Positions 1-5,839 of a DNA stretch of 34,341 nt are shown one piece after another. How positions within the stretch are numbered: position 1 is the first letter of the stretch; every line of letters starts with the position of its first letter. Under the pieces are notes generated by a model. That model did not search any database. It saw nothing but the letters and a program-made list of their open reading frames with translations, and had not been told where the DNA came from. The stretch lies in assembly GCA_934476545.1 (NCBI GenBank), contig CAKSOB010000007.1:1-34341 (forward strand), read 5' to 3'. This stretch comes from an uncultured Eubacteriales bacterium. Its GTDB lineage: Bacteria > Bacillota > Clostridia > Oscillospirales > Acutalibacteraceae. A program made the translations under genes and the position numbers.

Positions 1-76
1 GTGGGAACAACAGGGCTCGAACCTGTGACCCTCTGCTTGTAAGGCAGATGCTCTCCCAGCTGAGCTATGCTCCCAC
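1..76 (-). tRNA. tRNA-Val (anticodon UAC), 3' end cut by window
   Basis: Read on the minus strand, the segment folds as a complete cloverleaf: acceptor arm GTGGGAG pairs with TTCCCAC, the D-loop has AGCTGGGAGAG, the anticodon loop is CTTACAA giving anticodon TAC, and the T-arm carries GGTTCGAGCC. The last paired acceptor base is position 1, so the discriminator base and CCA lie outside the window and whether CCA is encoded cannot be seen. It has its own promoter about 38 bp upstream and is the first of four minus-strand tRNA genes. Confidence 0.97.
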
Positions 77-113
77 GTTGTCATCTTGTGATGTTCTCTT
101 GACGACGTGTTAT

Positions 114-142
114 ATCTTACCATGAACACCGCAAGATGTCAA
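114..142 (-). promoter_or_regulatory. sigma-A promoter of tRNA-Val
   Basis: On the minus strand, TTGACA (137-142) and TAAGAT (114-119) are separated by exactly 17 bp. The start site should fall near 107, inside a 16-bp element (97-112, TCTTGACGACGTGTTA on the plus strand) repeated exactly at the tRNA-Gly promoter. Imperfect 15-nt inverted repeats (82-96 and 124-138, 13 of 15 complementary) flank the -10 box. Confidence 0.8.
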
Positions 143-263
143 CACTTTTTTCAAAGTTTTTTCGATATTTTTTTATTTTTTCGTTTTCTCGTGATTTTGT
201 ATGAAATTCTTCAGGAAACCATTTATTTTCTACCTAAAACCACCCGATAAAATCCGGTATTTC

Positions 264-696
264 TTACGCTTTCTCTGATTTCTCTTTGGATATTTTTTTA
301 GAAAAATAATCCTGCATTTCTTTTTTAGAAATAATATGATCCCCTCTTGCTCTTGCTGTGCTCCAAGGAGTTCCCGATTTTTGCACTAAAGCAACTAATT
401 GGAATCCGGTATAGGCTCCAAACTCCTGCAAAACCTGTTCCAACAACTTTTGCTCTTCCAAGGTCAGCGCTTTTGGTTCTGCAATCTGCTCGGAAAGCAC
501 CGGATTATTCCCGAATTGATCATGATATTCCGTATAGACAGATGCTACCACCGGACCGGAATCCCACGCTTGAATCTCTTCGTCAAACAGCGGTTTTCCT
601 GCAACTGCCAGATGGATGCCCTGTACATAATACAGCAATTCATTTAAGCGAAGATTGGTGATTTTCTTCTCGTGGTGAATGATAAAATATGTCACA

Positions 697-713
<17 letters not shown>
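264..713 (-). CDS. Panacea (SocA/DUF4065) domain protein
   Basis: 149-aa protein recognised as the Panacea/SocA (DUF4065) family from the segment ITNLRLNELLYYVQGIHLA followed by GKPLFDEEIQAWDSGPV and VYTEY, the characteristic N-terminal signature. Family members include the SocA adaptor/antitoxin of Caulobacter, phage GepA-like proteins and antitoxins paired with unrelated toxins. The ATG at 713 is chosen because GGGGGGAC lies 4 nt upstream and the domain begins about ten residues in; the frame extends upstream but through a hairpin. No recognised toxin is adjacent. The nearest gene upstream is an AT-rich membrane protein beginning about 1.1 kb away, so antitoxin function is an inference from the family. 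Expression must pass through a roughly 330-nt leader holding a microsatellite and a terminator-like hairpin. The C-terminus is Lys-rich. Confidence 0.85.
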
Positions 714-975
<262 letters not shown>

Positions 976-1052
976 ATTGTCAATACCTTCCTGCAAAATC
1001 TCGGATTTTTCCGTATTTGCAATTCCATTGAGAAAATTTTGTAATTAAAAAT

Positions 1053-1081
1053 ATTATAGCACATTTGATTACATAAAACCA
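1053..1081 (-). promoter_or_regulatory. extended -10 promoter for the Panacea leader
   Basis: TGCTATAAT on the minus strand (TATAAT at 1053-1058) is a perfect extended -10 box. The -35 position (1076-1081, TGGTTT) is weak. Start would be near 1046, giving a leader of about 330 nt before the Panacea start codon. The stretch 714-1163 otherwise holds only the hairpin, microsatellite, upstream frame and repeat copy listed separately. Confidence 0.5.
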
Positions 1082-1103
1082 CCTGAATGTTCAGGTATTT
1101 TTT
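1081..1103. terminator. small terminator-like hairpin
   Basis: ACCTGA and TCAGGT pair around ATGT (1081-1096), followed by ATTTTTTC on the plus strand and by GGTTTTATG on the minus strand. No plus-strand gene ends here, so the useful reading is as a weak terminator for the minus-strand membrane-protein gene that stops at 1164. It directly abuts the next promoter. Confidence 0.4.
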
Positions 1104-1106
1104 CGG

Positions 1107-1135
1107 TAAAAACAAGAAACCGTACCTCCTCTCAA
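1107..1135. repeat. 29-bp direct repeat, left copy
   Basis: Identical to 1862-1890 except one base (1127 T versus 1882 A); the copies are exactly 755 bp apart. The right copy is the distal arm and loop of the tRNA-Thr terminator, whereas this copy has no matching opposite arm nearby, so it looks like an orphan half-terminator. The pair brackets the AT-rich gene at 1164-1805. Confidence 0.9.
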
Positions 1136-1163
1136 ACCATACCAATGATAATTTTTATAAAAA

Positions 1164-1805
1164 TTATTTAACCCTTAGTTGATCTTCCATAGTTTTTATC
1201 ATGCTTAGGTTGCCTAATTTTTCTGTAAGCTGTTGTATCATTTTCGCTTTCACATTATTATTTCCTTCCTGGTTATTAATTATCTCGTATGTAATAGCTT
1301 GAAATTCTTCGATGGCAGTATCTATTTCACGTTCTTCTGATTCACTCAAATTAAATATATATTTAGCACTTTCAATTTTTACACAATACTCATTAATATC
1401 TTTCGAAACCTGTAAATACACTTCTGCAGCTTTCGATCCGCTCGCTATACCTCCTGTTTTGAAAGCATCCATATCTAAAATTGAATTCTCCGGAACAATA
1501 TATGCAACAAATGCAATCCAAACTTCGATATCATTCCCTATTTTTTGTGTTTGTAAAACTTCATTCGCTTTTTCAGCATTTATACTTAATGCTTTATATG
1601 TTTGATAAATTTCATAACGTTTTTCAAATAAAGAAATTCTATTTTGGTTTTCAGCAATATTAATGGAACTCCCTATTGCAAATGCTGATATAAGCACTGC
1701 TGCCGCTGATAATATCGTTGCTAATATTTGTAGTATCCATTCTTTTTTCCCTTTTTCTTTATTTTCAGGGAGGGTATTCCCCTTCTCATTCATATTCTCA
1801 TTCAT
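1164..1805 (-). CDS. single-pass membrane protein, unknown function
   Basis: 213-aa protein not assigned to a named family. Visible features are a polar Asn/Glu/Lys-rich start, one clear hydrophobic helix at about residues 24-45 (WILQILATILSAAAVLISAF), then ISLFEKRYEIYQTY and a long Glu/Lys-rich helical remainder. This layout is common among uncharacterised accessory membrane proteins. The start has AAAGGA about 9 nt upstream. The gene is strikingly AT-rich against neighbours near 45-50 % GC and is bracketed by a 29-bp direct repeat next to a tRNA gene, so recent acquisition is likely. A 20-bp perfect palindrome of A and T (1148-1167) overlaps the stop codon. A partnership with the Panacea protein downstream is possible, but nothing in the sequence demonstrates it. 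Confidence 0.7.
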   Translation of the reverse strand: MNENMNEKGNTLPENKEKGKKEWILQILATILSAAAVLISAFAIGSSINIAENQNRISLFEKRYEIYQTYKALSINAEKANEVLQTQKIGNDIEVWIAFVAYIVPENSILDMDAFKTGGIASGSKAAEVYLQVSKDINEYCVKIESAKYIFNLSESEEREIDTAIEEFQAITYEIINNQEGNNNVKAKMIQQLTEKLGNLSMIKTMEDQLRVK

Positions 1806-1861
1806 ATTTTTCTTTCCTTTCTATATCTATAATTTTTATAATACAACTTCCTCAAAGTGCT

Positions 1862-1890
1862 TAAAAACAAGAAACCGTACCACCTCTCAA
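1862..1890. repeat. 29-bp direct repeat, right copy
   Basis: Matches 1107-1135 at 28 of 29 positions. It forms the 3' part of the tRNA-Thr terminator hairpin, so this is presumably the original copy and the left one a duplicate made when the intervening segment arrived. Confidence 0.9.
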
Positions 1891-1912
1891 GACAGAGAAA
1901 CGGTACGGTTTT
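1865..1912 (-). terminator. intrinsic terminator of tRNA-Thr
   Basis: On the minus strand AAACCGTACC pairs with GGTACGGTTT, with an inner CTCT/AGAG hairpin, followed by CTTGTTTTT. It begins a few bases after the tRNA CCA end. Confidence 0.75.
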
Positions 1913-1915
1913 GCT

Positions 1916-1991
1916 TGGAGCTGCTGATCAGACTTGAACTGACGACCTGCTGATTACGAATCAGCTGCTCTACCAACTGAGCCACAGCAGC
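1916..1991 (-). tRNA. tRNA-Thr (anticodon CGU)
   Basis: Minus-strand cloverleaf with acceptor GCTGCTG/CAGCAGC, D-arm GGCTCAGTTGGTAGAGC, anticodon loop TTCGTAA (anticodon CGT) and T-arm GGTCGTCAGTTCAAGTC. Discriminator U and CCA are encoded (1916-1919). It has its own consensus promoter so close that the primary transcript would carry only a few leader bases, and its own terminator. Confidence 0.97.
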
Positions 1992-1999
1992 ATAATTTT

Positions 2000-2028
2000 A
2001 GTTTACCAAACTCAGCAGCTATTGTCAA
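2000..2028 (-). promoter_or_regulatory. sigma-A promoter of tRNA-Thr
   Basis: TTGACA (2023-2028) and TAAACT (2000-2005) with 17-bp spacing on the minus strand. Predicted start is about 1-3 nt before the mature tRNA 5' end at 1991, an almost leaderless tRNA transcript. Confidence 0.8.
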
Positions 2029-2061
2029 GATGATTCTATGGAAAACCCGCCTGCACACAGC

Positions 2062-2090
2062 AAAAAAGCAGGCTCCGAAGAACCTGCTTT
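2062..2090 (-). terminator. intrinsic terminator of tRNA-Gly/tRNA-Cys unit
   Basis: Minus-strand stem GCAGGTTC/GAGCCTGC closed by a TTCG tetraloop and followed by six T residues. Confidence 0.9.
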
Positions 2091-2093
2091 ACT

Positions 2094-2168
2094 TGGAGGT
2101 GCCACCCGGATTTGAACCGGGGAATAAAGGTTTTGCAGACCTTGGCCTTACCGCTTGGCTATGGCACC
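2094..2168 (-). tRNA. tRNA-Cys (anticodon GCA)
   Basis: 75-nt minus-strand cloverleaf: acceptor GGTGCCA/TGGCACC, anticodon loop CTGCAAA (anticodon GCA), T-arm GGTTCAAATCC, CCA encoded at 2094-2096. No promoter lies between it and tRNA-Gly, so the two are probably one transcript, ended by the hairpin at 2062-2090. Confidence 0.97.
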
Positions 2169-2173
2169 CTATA

Positions 2174-2218
2174 TGCGACAAATGACGCTTCTTTGGGAGA
2201 AAGCGTCATTTCATCGCA
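2174..2218. other. long hairpin between tRNA-Gly and tRNA-Cys
   Basis: AAATGACGCTT (2180-2190) pairs perfectly with 2201-2211, extended by TGCGA/TCGCA (2174-2178 and 2214-2218). It lacks a T-run, so it is more likely a processing stem, for example for a double-strand-specific RNase, than a terminator. Confidence 0.6.
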
Positions 2219-2222
2219 ACTT

Positions 2223-2298
2223 TGGAGCGGATGACGAGGCTCGAACTCGCTACCTCCACCTTGGCAAGGTGGCGCTCTACCAGATGAGCTACATCCGC
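2223..2298 (-). tRNA. tRNA-Gly (anticodon GCC)
   Basis: Minus-strand cloverleaf: acceptor GCGGATG/CATCCGC, D-arm AGCTCATCTGGTAGAGC, anticodon loop TTGCCAA (anticodon GCC), T-arm GAGTTCGAGCC, CCA encoded at 2223-2225. First gene of a probable tRNA-Gly/tRNA-Cys unit, with a roughly 60-nt structured leader. Confidence 0.97.
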
Positions 2299-2304
2299 AA
2301 ATGG

Positions 2305-2335
2305 CGACGTGGTTGGGAGTGTTCCCACCCTGTCG
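2305..2335. other. hairpin in tRNA-Gly 5' leader
   Basis: GGTTGGGA (2311-2318) and TCCCACCC (2323-2330) form an 8-bp stem (one mismatch) with a 4-nt loop, extended across an internal loop by CGAC/GTCG (2305-2308 and 2332-2335). It lies between the promoter and the mature tRNA end and has no T-run. Confidence 0.5.
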
Positions 2336-2365
2336 TCACTGGATTGTTTCTTGACGACGTGTTAA

Positions 2366-2393
2366 ATTATACCATGCACGTCGTAAAAGTCAA
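2366..2393 (-). promoter_or_regulatory. sigma-A promoter of tRNA-Gly/tRNA-Cys
   Basis: Minus-strand TTGACT (2388-2393), 16-bp spacer, TATAAT (2366-2371). A perfect 8-bp inverted repeat ACGACGTG/CACGTCGT (2354-2361 and 2377-2384) encloses the -10 box. The start-site side (2349-2364) is identical over 16 bp to the tRNA-Val promoter. Confidence 0.8.
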
Positions 2394-2424
2394 TACTTTT
2401 TTGAAAATTTCGTAATTTTATTTT

Positions 2425-2709
2425 TTATTTTTCAGAACTGCCCAAAAAACCGTTCTCTTTTTCTACTTGAAACACCAAAATTGTTTCCGGATCGGGACAG
2501 CAAAACCGTGCTTGTCCCTCCGGCAAGCCGGGCATTTTCCCACCATAGCGAAGAATATCCACAAAGGGAAATCCGCTGTGCATTGCCATAGGACAAAGAA
2601 CGCCTCGATCGGTATCAAAATCAAACACATCCCCTACCCGATGTCCTCGGTGGCAGGGGCGTGTTCCCTTCTGCTCTACAATGGTCAGCTTAATCTTCGG
2701 TCTGCTCAC
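2425..2709 (-). CDS. TIGR04076-family protein
   Basis: 94-aa protein matching the uncharacterised TIGR04076 family: an N-terminal KLTIVEQKG strand, CHRGHRVGDVFDF, a central CPMAMHSGFPFVDILRYGG and CCPDPETILVFQV near the end. Conserved Cys residues suggest metal or redox chemistry, but no activity is known to me. The only plausible start is GTG 2709, inside the last codons of hslO (20-nt overlap), with GGGAG about 9 nt upstream, so it should be translationally coupled to the redox chaperone. No intrinsic terminator is visible after it; the next element is the tRNA-Gly promoter. Confidence 0.8.
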   Translation of the reverse strand: MSRPKIKLTIVEQKGTRPCHRGHRVGDVFDFDTDRGVLCPMAMHSGFPFVDILRYGGKMPGLPEGQARFCCPDPETILVFQVEKENGFLGSSEK

Positions 2710-3625
2710 TGTTTTGCTCCCGCTTTTCCATATTTTGCTTTAAACGAGCAGCGATAGCCTCCAGTTCCTTTTGATTAAACTGGTACTTTTTATTGCAGTA
2801 TTGGCAGTTCGCCTCCATACAGCCGGTTTCTTCGTCTGCCAGTGTTACGATTTCCTCCGGCTTTAAGGTGCAAAGCGCGCGAACCAGACGCTCCTTAGAG
2901 CAAGTGCAGGTATAGCCTACCTCAAACTCATCCAGAACTTCTACTTCAAAGCCGTCCAATGCTTTTTTGCAGATAGAAAGAATATCCATCCCCTTTGCCA
3001 GCATCGTGGTAACAGACTCCATATTCTTTACATTTTCTTCCAGCTTTGCCAATTCTTCATCGGTAGCGGTCGGCAATGCCTGAATCAACAAGCCGCCTGC
3101 CAGCAATACCTTGTGGTCCTCTTTATCCAACAGAACACCCAGAGCGCACACGGTTGGAATCTGCTCGCTGTATGCGTAGTAAGCGGTTACGTCCTCGGCA
3201 ATCTCACCGGTTACAAGCTCTGTGCTGCCGGTATAAGGCTGACCGTCACCCAAATCCCGCATAACGGTCAACAAGCCGTTGGTGCCAACTGCGCCGCCTA
3301 CATCCAGTTTTCCGTCTGCACGCAGGGGCAGGTCTACCTCCGGATGCTCTACAAAACCACGGCAATTACCGTCGCTGTCTGCCAATGCGCAAACACTGCC
3401 CAGCGGGCCACCTCCATTGACCTTCAGGGACACACAGGCGTCGTCTTTCTTTAACATTGCGCCCATGATGGAGGATGCAGTTAAAAGCCGCCCCAGAGCC
3501 GCTGTGGCAACCGGACTGGTATGATGCACGCACTGCGCGGTATGAACGATATTCCCGGAGTCAATGGCAGCCGCCATAATGGTGCCGTCGGAAGTAATAC
3601 AACGAATAATTTTATCTTTTTTCAT
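2690..3625 (-). CDS. hslO: Hsp33 redox-regulated chaperone
   Basis: 311-aa cytoplasmic holdase that is switched on when oxidants release a zinc ion from four cysteines and disulfides form. The N-terminal Hsp33 domain is intact (IIRCITSDGTIMAAAID, then the Gly-rich VNGGGPLGSVCALAD). The C-terminal redox switch shows as C240-x-C242 and C274-xx-C277. Length is slightly above the usual 290-300 residues because of a charged Glu/Gln-rich tail after the second cysteine pair. RBS AAAGGTGAG precedes the ATG. It lies 33 bp downstream of the esterase gene and overlaps the TIGR04076 gene, so the three probably form one transcript. In an anaerobe the role would be protection during oxygen or bile stress; that is inference. 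Confidence 0.96.
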   Translation of the reverse strand: MKKDKIIRCITSDGTIMAAAIDSGNIVHTAQCVHHTSPVATAALGRLLTASSIMGAMLKKDDACVSLKVNGGGPLGSVCALADSDGNCRGFVEHPEVDLPLRADGKLDVGGAVGTNGLLTVMRDLGDGQPYTGSTELVTGEIAEDVTAYYAYSEQIPTVCALGVLLDKEDHKVLLAGGLLIQALPTATDEELAKLEENVKNMESVTTMLAKGMDILSICKKALDGFEVEVLDEFEVGYTCTCSKERLVRALCTLKPEEIVTLADEETGCMEANCQYCNKKYQFNQKELEAIAARLKQNMEKREQNSEQTED

Positions 3626-3658
3626 AAAAATCTCACCTTTCTTAGAATGGTATCCTTT

Positions 3659-4579
3659 TCATTGAGAAAACGCATTGCGAAGCGCCTTTACCCGTTCCTC
3701 GATACAAACTTTAACAATCGGACTGTGCAGCATCATATCAAACCCATGGAGGGTTCCTTTGGTCTGGTGCAGCGTTACCGGAACGCCTGCTTGCTGCAAG
3801 GCTTCGGCATAAGCAATCCCCTCATCTCGCAGGCAATCAATTTCTGCTGTTTCCAAATAAGCAGGCGGCAGTCCTTCCAAAGACGGCGCCTCCATGGGAG
3901 AAGCATACTCCGGCGGTTTCGGTGCTATTGGTAAATACAGCTCCCACATTTTTTGATTCAGCGTACTGTTCCACATAGGCGTATTGGGAAATTCCTGCAT
4001 GGATGCCGTCTGCATTCGGCGATCCGTAACAGGATAAATCAACATTTGAAAGCAGGGCGATACCACTCCCCGATCTCTTGCCATCAACGCTACCGTGGCC
4101 GCCAGATTACCGCCGGCACTGTCACCGCCAATGGCAATTCGATTGCGGTCGATTCCCAAAAGCACTGCGTTTTTATCTACCCATTGCAGCGCACTGTAAC
4201 AATCCATCAATCCGGTGGGAAAGGGATACTGAGGCGCTAACCGATAATCCACAAAGACCACTTTACAAGGTGTTTTCAGCGCATAGAGATTTGCTAATTT
4301 CCAGTGATAAGGTGCGGCAGGAATCAAAAATCCGCCGCCGTGAAAGTACACAAGACAAGGCAGTTGGGCTTCTTTTGAGGAGGGCGAAAACACCCGCACC
4401 GAAATCAGGTTTCCGTCATAACTGACAATCCGCCGAGTTACCATAGACATTCCTTTCAAGGGACGTACCGTCGTTCCATGAAGATGAAGCGACCGACGAG
4501 TTGCCGCCAACGAAAGCGGGTGAGTCGGCAAGGTAATATGGGTCAGTGGCTTAAAATCTTCATGAATCCGCTGATCCAT
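3659..4579 (-). CDS. alpha/beta hydrolase, hormone-sensitive-lipase type
   Basis: 306-aa carboxylesterase-like protein of the HSL (family IV) group. HGGGF at residues 80-84 builds the oxyanion hole. The nucleophile elbow GDSAGG at 152-157 places the catalytic serine at 154. The acidic residue lies in the AEIDCLRDEG segment and the histidine in LHGFD near the C-terminus. DYRLAPQYPFP after the first motif is also typical. No signal peptide is visible, so it should act in the cytoplasm on short-chain acyl esters; the natural substrate is unknown. The start has AAAGGAGTG 6 nt upstream. A strong terminator separates it from the methyltransferase upstream, and no clear promoter was found in the short gap. 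HslO follows closely. Confidence 0.92.
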   Translation of the reverse strand: MDQRIHEDFKPLTHITLPTHPLSLAATRRSLHLHGTTVRPLKGMSMVTRRIVSYDGNLISVRVFSPSSKEAQLPCLVYFHGGGFLIPAAPYHWKLANLYALKTPCKVVFVDYRLAPQYPFPTGLMDCYSALQWVDKNAVLLGIDRNRIAIGGDSAGGNLAATVALMARDRGVVSPCFQMLIYPVTDRRMQTASMQEFPNTPMWNSTLNQKMWELYLPIAPKPPEYASPMEAPSLEGLPPAYLETAEIDCLRDEGIAYAEALQQAGVPVTLHQTKGTLHGFDMMLHSPIVKVCIEERVKALRNAFSQ

Positions 4580-4608
4580 AAAATCACTCCTTTCTGTTTA
4601 AATCCACC

Positions 4609-4653
4609 GAAGAAAACAAACTGCACGTTTTGGAACCCTCCAACAACGTGCAG
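4609..4653 (-). terminator. intrinsic terminator after methyltransferase gene
   Basis: Minus-strand arms CTGCACGTT and AACGTGCAG (4621-4653), with TTGGA/TCCAA continuing the stem around a GGG loop, followed by TTTGTTTTC. Confidence 0.85.
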
Positions 4654-4662
4654 CATCTTGGC

Positions 4663-5409
4663 TTATACAGTCTTTCTTGTCACAAAGACCAGCCGTTGAC
4701 TGTCGTCTTTGGGAGCAGAAAAGGTCATTTCTTCATAGACGGCAACCATTTCCAATCCGGCATTCGTCAACATTTGCGCAAGCTGCTCCGTAGAATAAGC
4801 TCGCTCTTGAAATTGCTCCGAACTGCGATAATAAACCTGTCCTTCCCGTTCAAAAAAGTCCAGCTCAATATCCACCAGATGCTCCGGCGCACCTAAATAA
4901 TGGTTTTGCCAAACACAAAAAACCTGATTGGTATCGTAAACAAAGGTGTTGTTGCCCAACACGGTTTGGTGCTTGTAAACAGTATTGACATCAAAAATAA
5001 AATATCCGCCCGGCTCCAAAAATAAGGATACCCGCTCAAAGGTTTTTTGAACATCCGCTTCCTTTGTCATGTGGTTGATGCTATCCAACACACAAAACAC
5101 AGTATTCACCGTGCCGTACAGGTCAATCCGCTGCATCTGTTGGCAGAGAAACAGAATTTGTTTGCCCTGCTCGGCGCATTTCTGCTGCGCCACAGACAGC
5201 ATCTCCGGAGAGCCGTCAATACCGTACACATCCAGCCCACGCTCTGCCAGTGCCAATGTCAGACTACCGGTACCGCAAGCCAAATCCAGTGTGATACCGG
5301 CATCATGGTGCTGCTGCTCCAAAATTTGGCATAAATAGTCGGCATACGCCTCATATTTCACATTCGTGGTCAAGCCGTCATAATAATCGGCAAATGCACC
5401 GTAACTCAT
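4663..5409 (-). CDS. class I SAM-dependent methyltransferase
   Basis: 248-aa methyltransferase with motif I LDLACGTGSL at residues 41-50, an acidic end of strand 2 (GIDGS) that would bind the SAM ribose, and a FCVLDSINHM segment matching motif IV in small-molecule methyltransferases. The N-terminus YGAFADYYDGLT is typical of the clostridial branch usually annotated only as class I SAM methyltransferase; substrate is unknown. The ATG overlaps the stop of the YerC-like regulator (ATGA), so the pair is coupled, and a strong terminator follows. The gene need not be the regulator's target, as the pairing recurs in Clostridia without a known pathway. Confidence 0.9.
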   Translation of the reverse strand: MSYGAFADYYDGLTTNVKYEAYADYLCQILEQQHHDAGITLDLACGTGSLTLALAERGLDVYGIDGSPEMLSVAQQKCAEQGKQILFLCQQMQRIDLYGTVNTVFCVLDSINHMTKEADVQKTFERVSLFLEPGGYFIFDVNTVYKHQTVLGNNTFVYDTNQVFCVWQNHYLGAPEHLVDIELDFFEREGQVYYRSSEQFQERAYSTEQLAQMLTNAGLEMVAVYEEMTFSAPKDDSQRLVFVTRKTV

Positions 5410-5708
5410 TTTGGTTTAACCTCATCCGGCAACCGCTTAAACACCAAATCATAACCGTCGCAGCCATAATTGAGAGAACGATTCACACGACTGACAGTTG
5501 CTGTGGAAGCACCGGTTTTGGCAACGATTTCACTGTATACCCGCTTTTCACTGAGCATATATGCTACATTGATTCGCTGAGACATCGCCTTAATTTCCGG
5601 CACCGTGCACAGATCCTCGAAAAAGTTGTAGCACTCATCCAATGATTTCAGCGCCAGAATGGAATGGAACAAAAAGTCTACGCTTTCATCTTTGATTTTA
5701 GAATTCAA
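5406..5708 (-). CDS. YerC/YecD-family TrpR-like regulator
   Basis: 100-aa all-helical protein of the YerC/YecD family, related to the Trp repressor fold. The recognition part is visible in EIKAMSQRINVAYML followed by YSEIVAKTGASTATVSRVNRSLNYG, a helix-turn-helix with the family ASTATVSRVNR motif. It starts with TTG at 5708, preceded by GGGTGGG about 8 nt upstream; no in-frame ATG exists nearby. Ligand and targets are unknown. It is first in a two-gene unit with the methyltransferase, behind its own promoter. Confidence 0.9.
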   Translation of the reverse strand: MNSKIKDESVDFLFHSILALKSLDECYNFFEDLCTVPEIKAMSQRINVAYMLSEKRVYSEIVAKTGASTATVSRVNRSLNYGCDGYDLVFKRLPDEVKPK

Positions 5709-5753
5709 GAGAACCCACCCTTTCTTTCCACTTTGATATTTTTATCTGTTAAG

Positions 5754-5782
5754 AGTTTACCATAGAAAAGCGGAAAAGTAAA
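5754..5782 (-). promoter_or_regulatory. promoter of yerC-like gene
   Basis: TTTACT (5777-5782), 17-bp spacer, TAAACT (5754-5759) on the minus strand. It lies between the lysA stop and the TTG start at 5708. No convincing terminator for lysA was seen here. Confidence 0.6.
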
Positions 5783-5839
5783 GAAGCGGTATCTGTCAAA
5801 TTTCCCCTACTTTTCACGGTGTCTTTTTCGCAACAAAAA

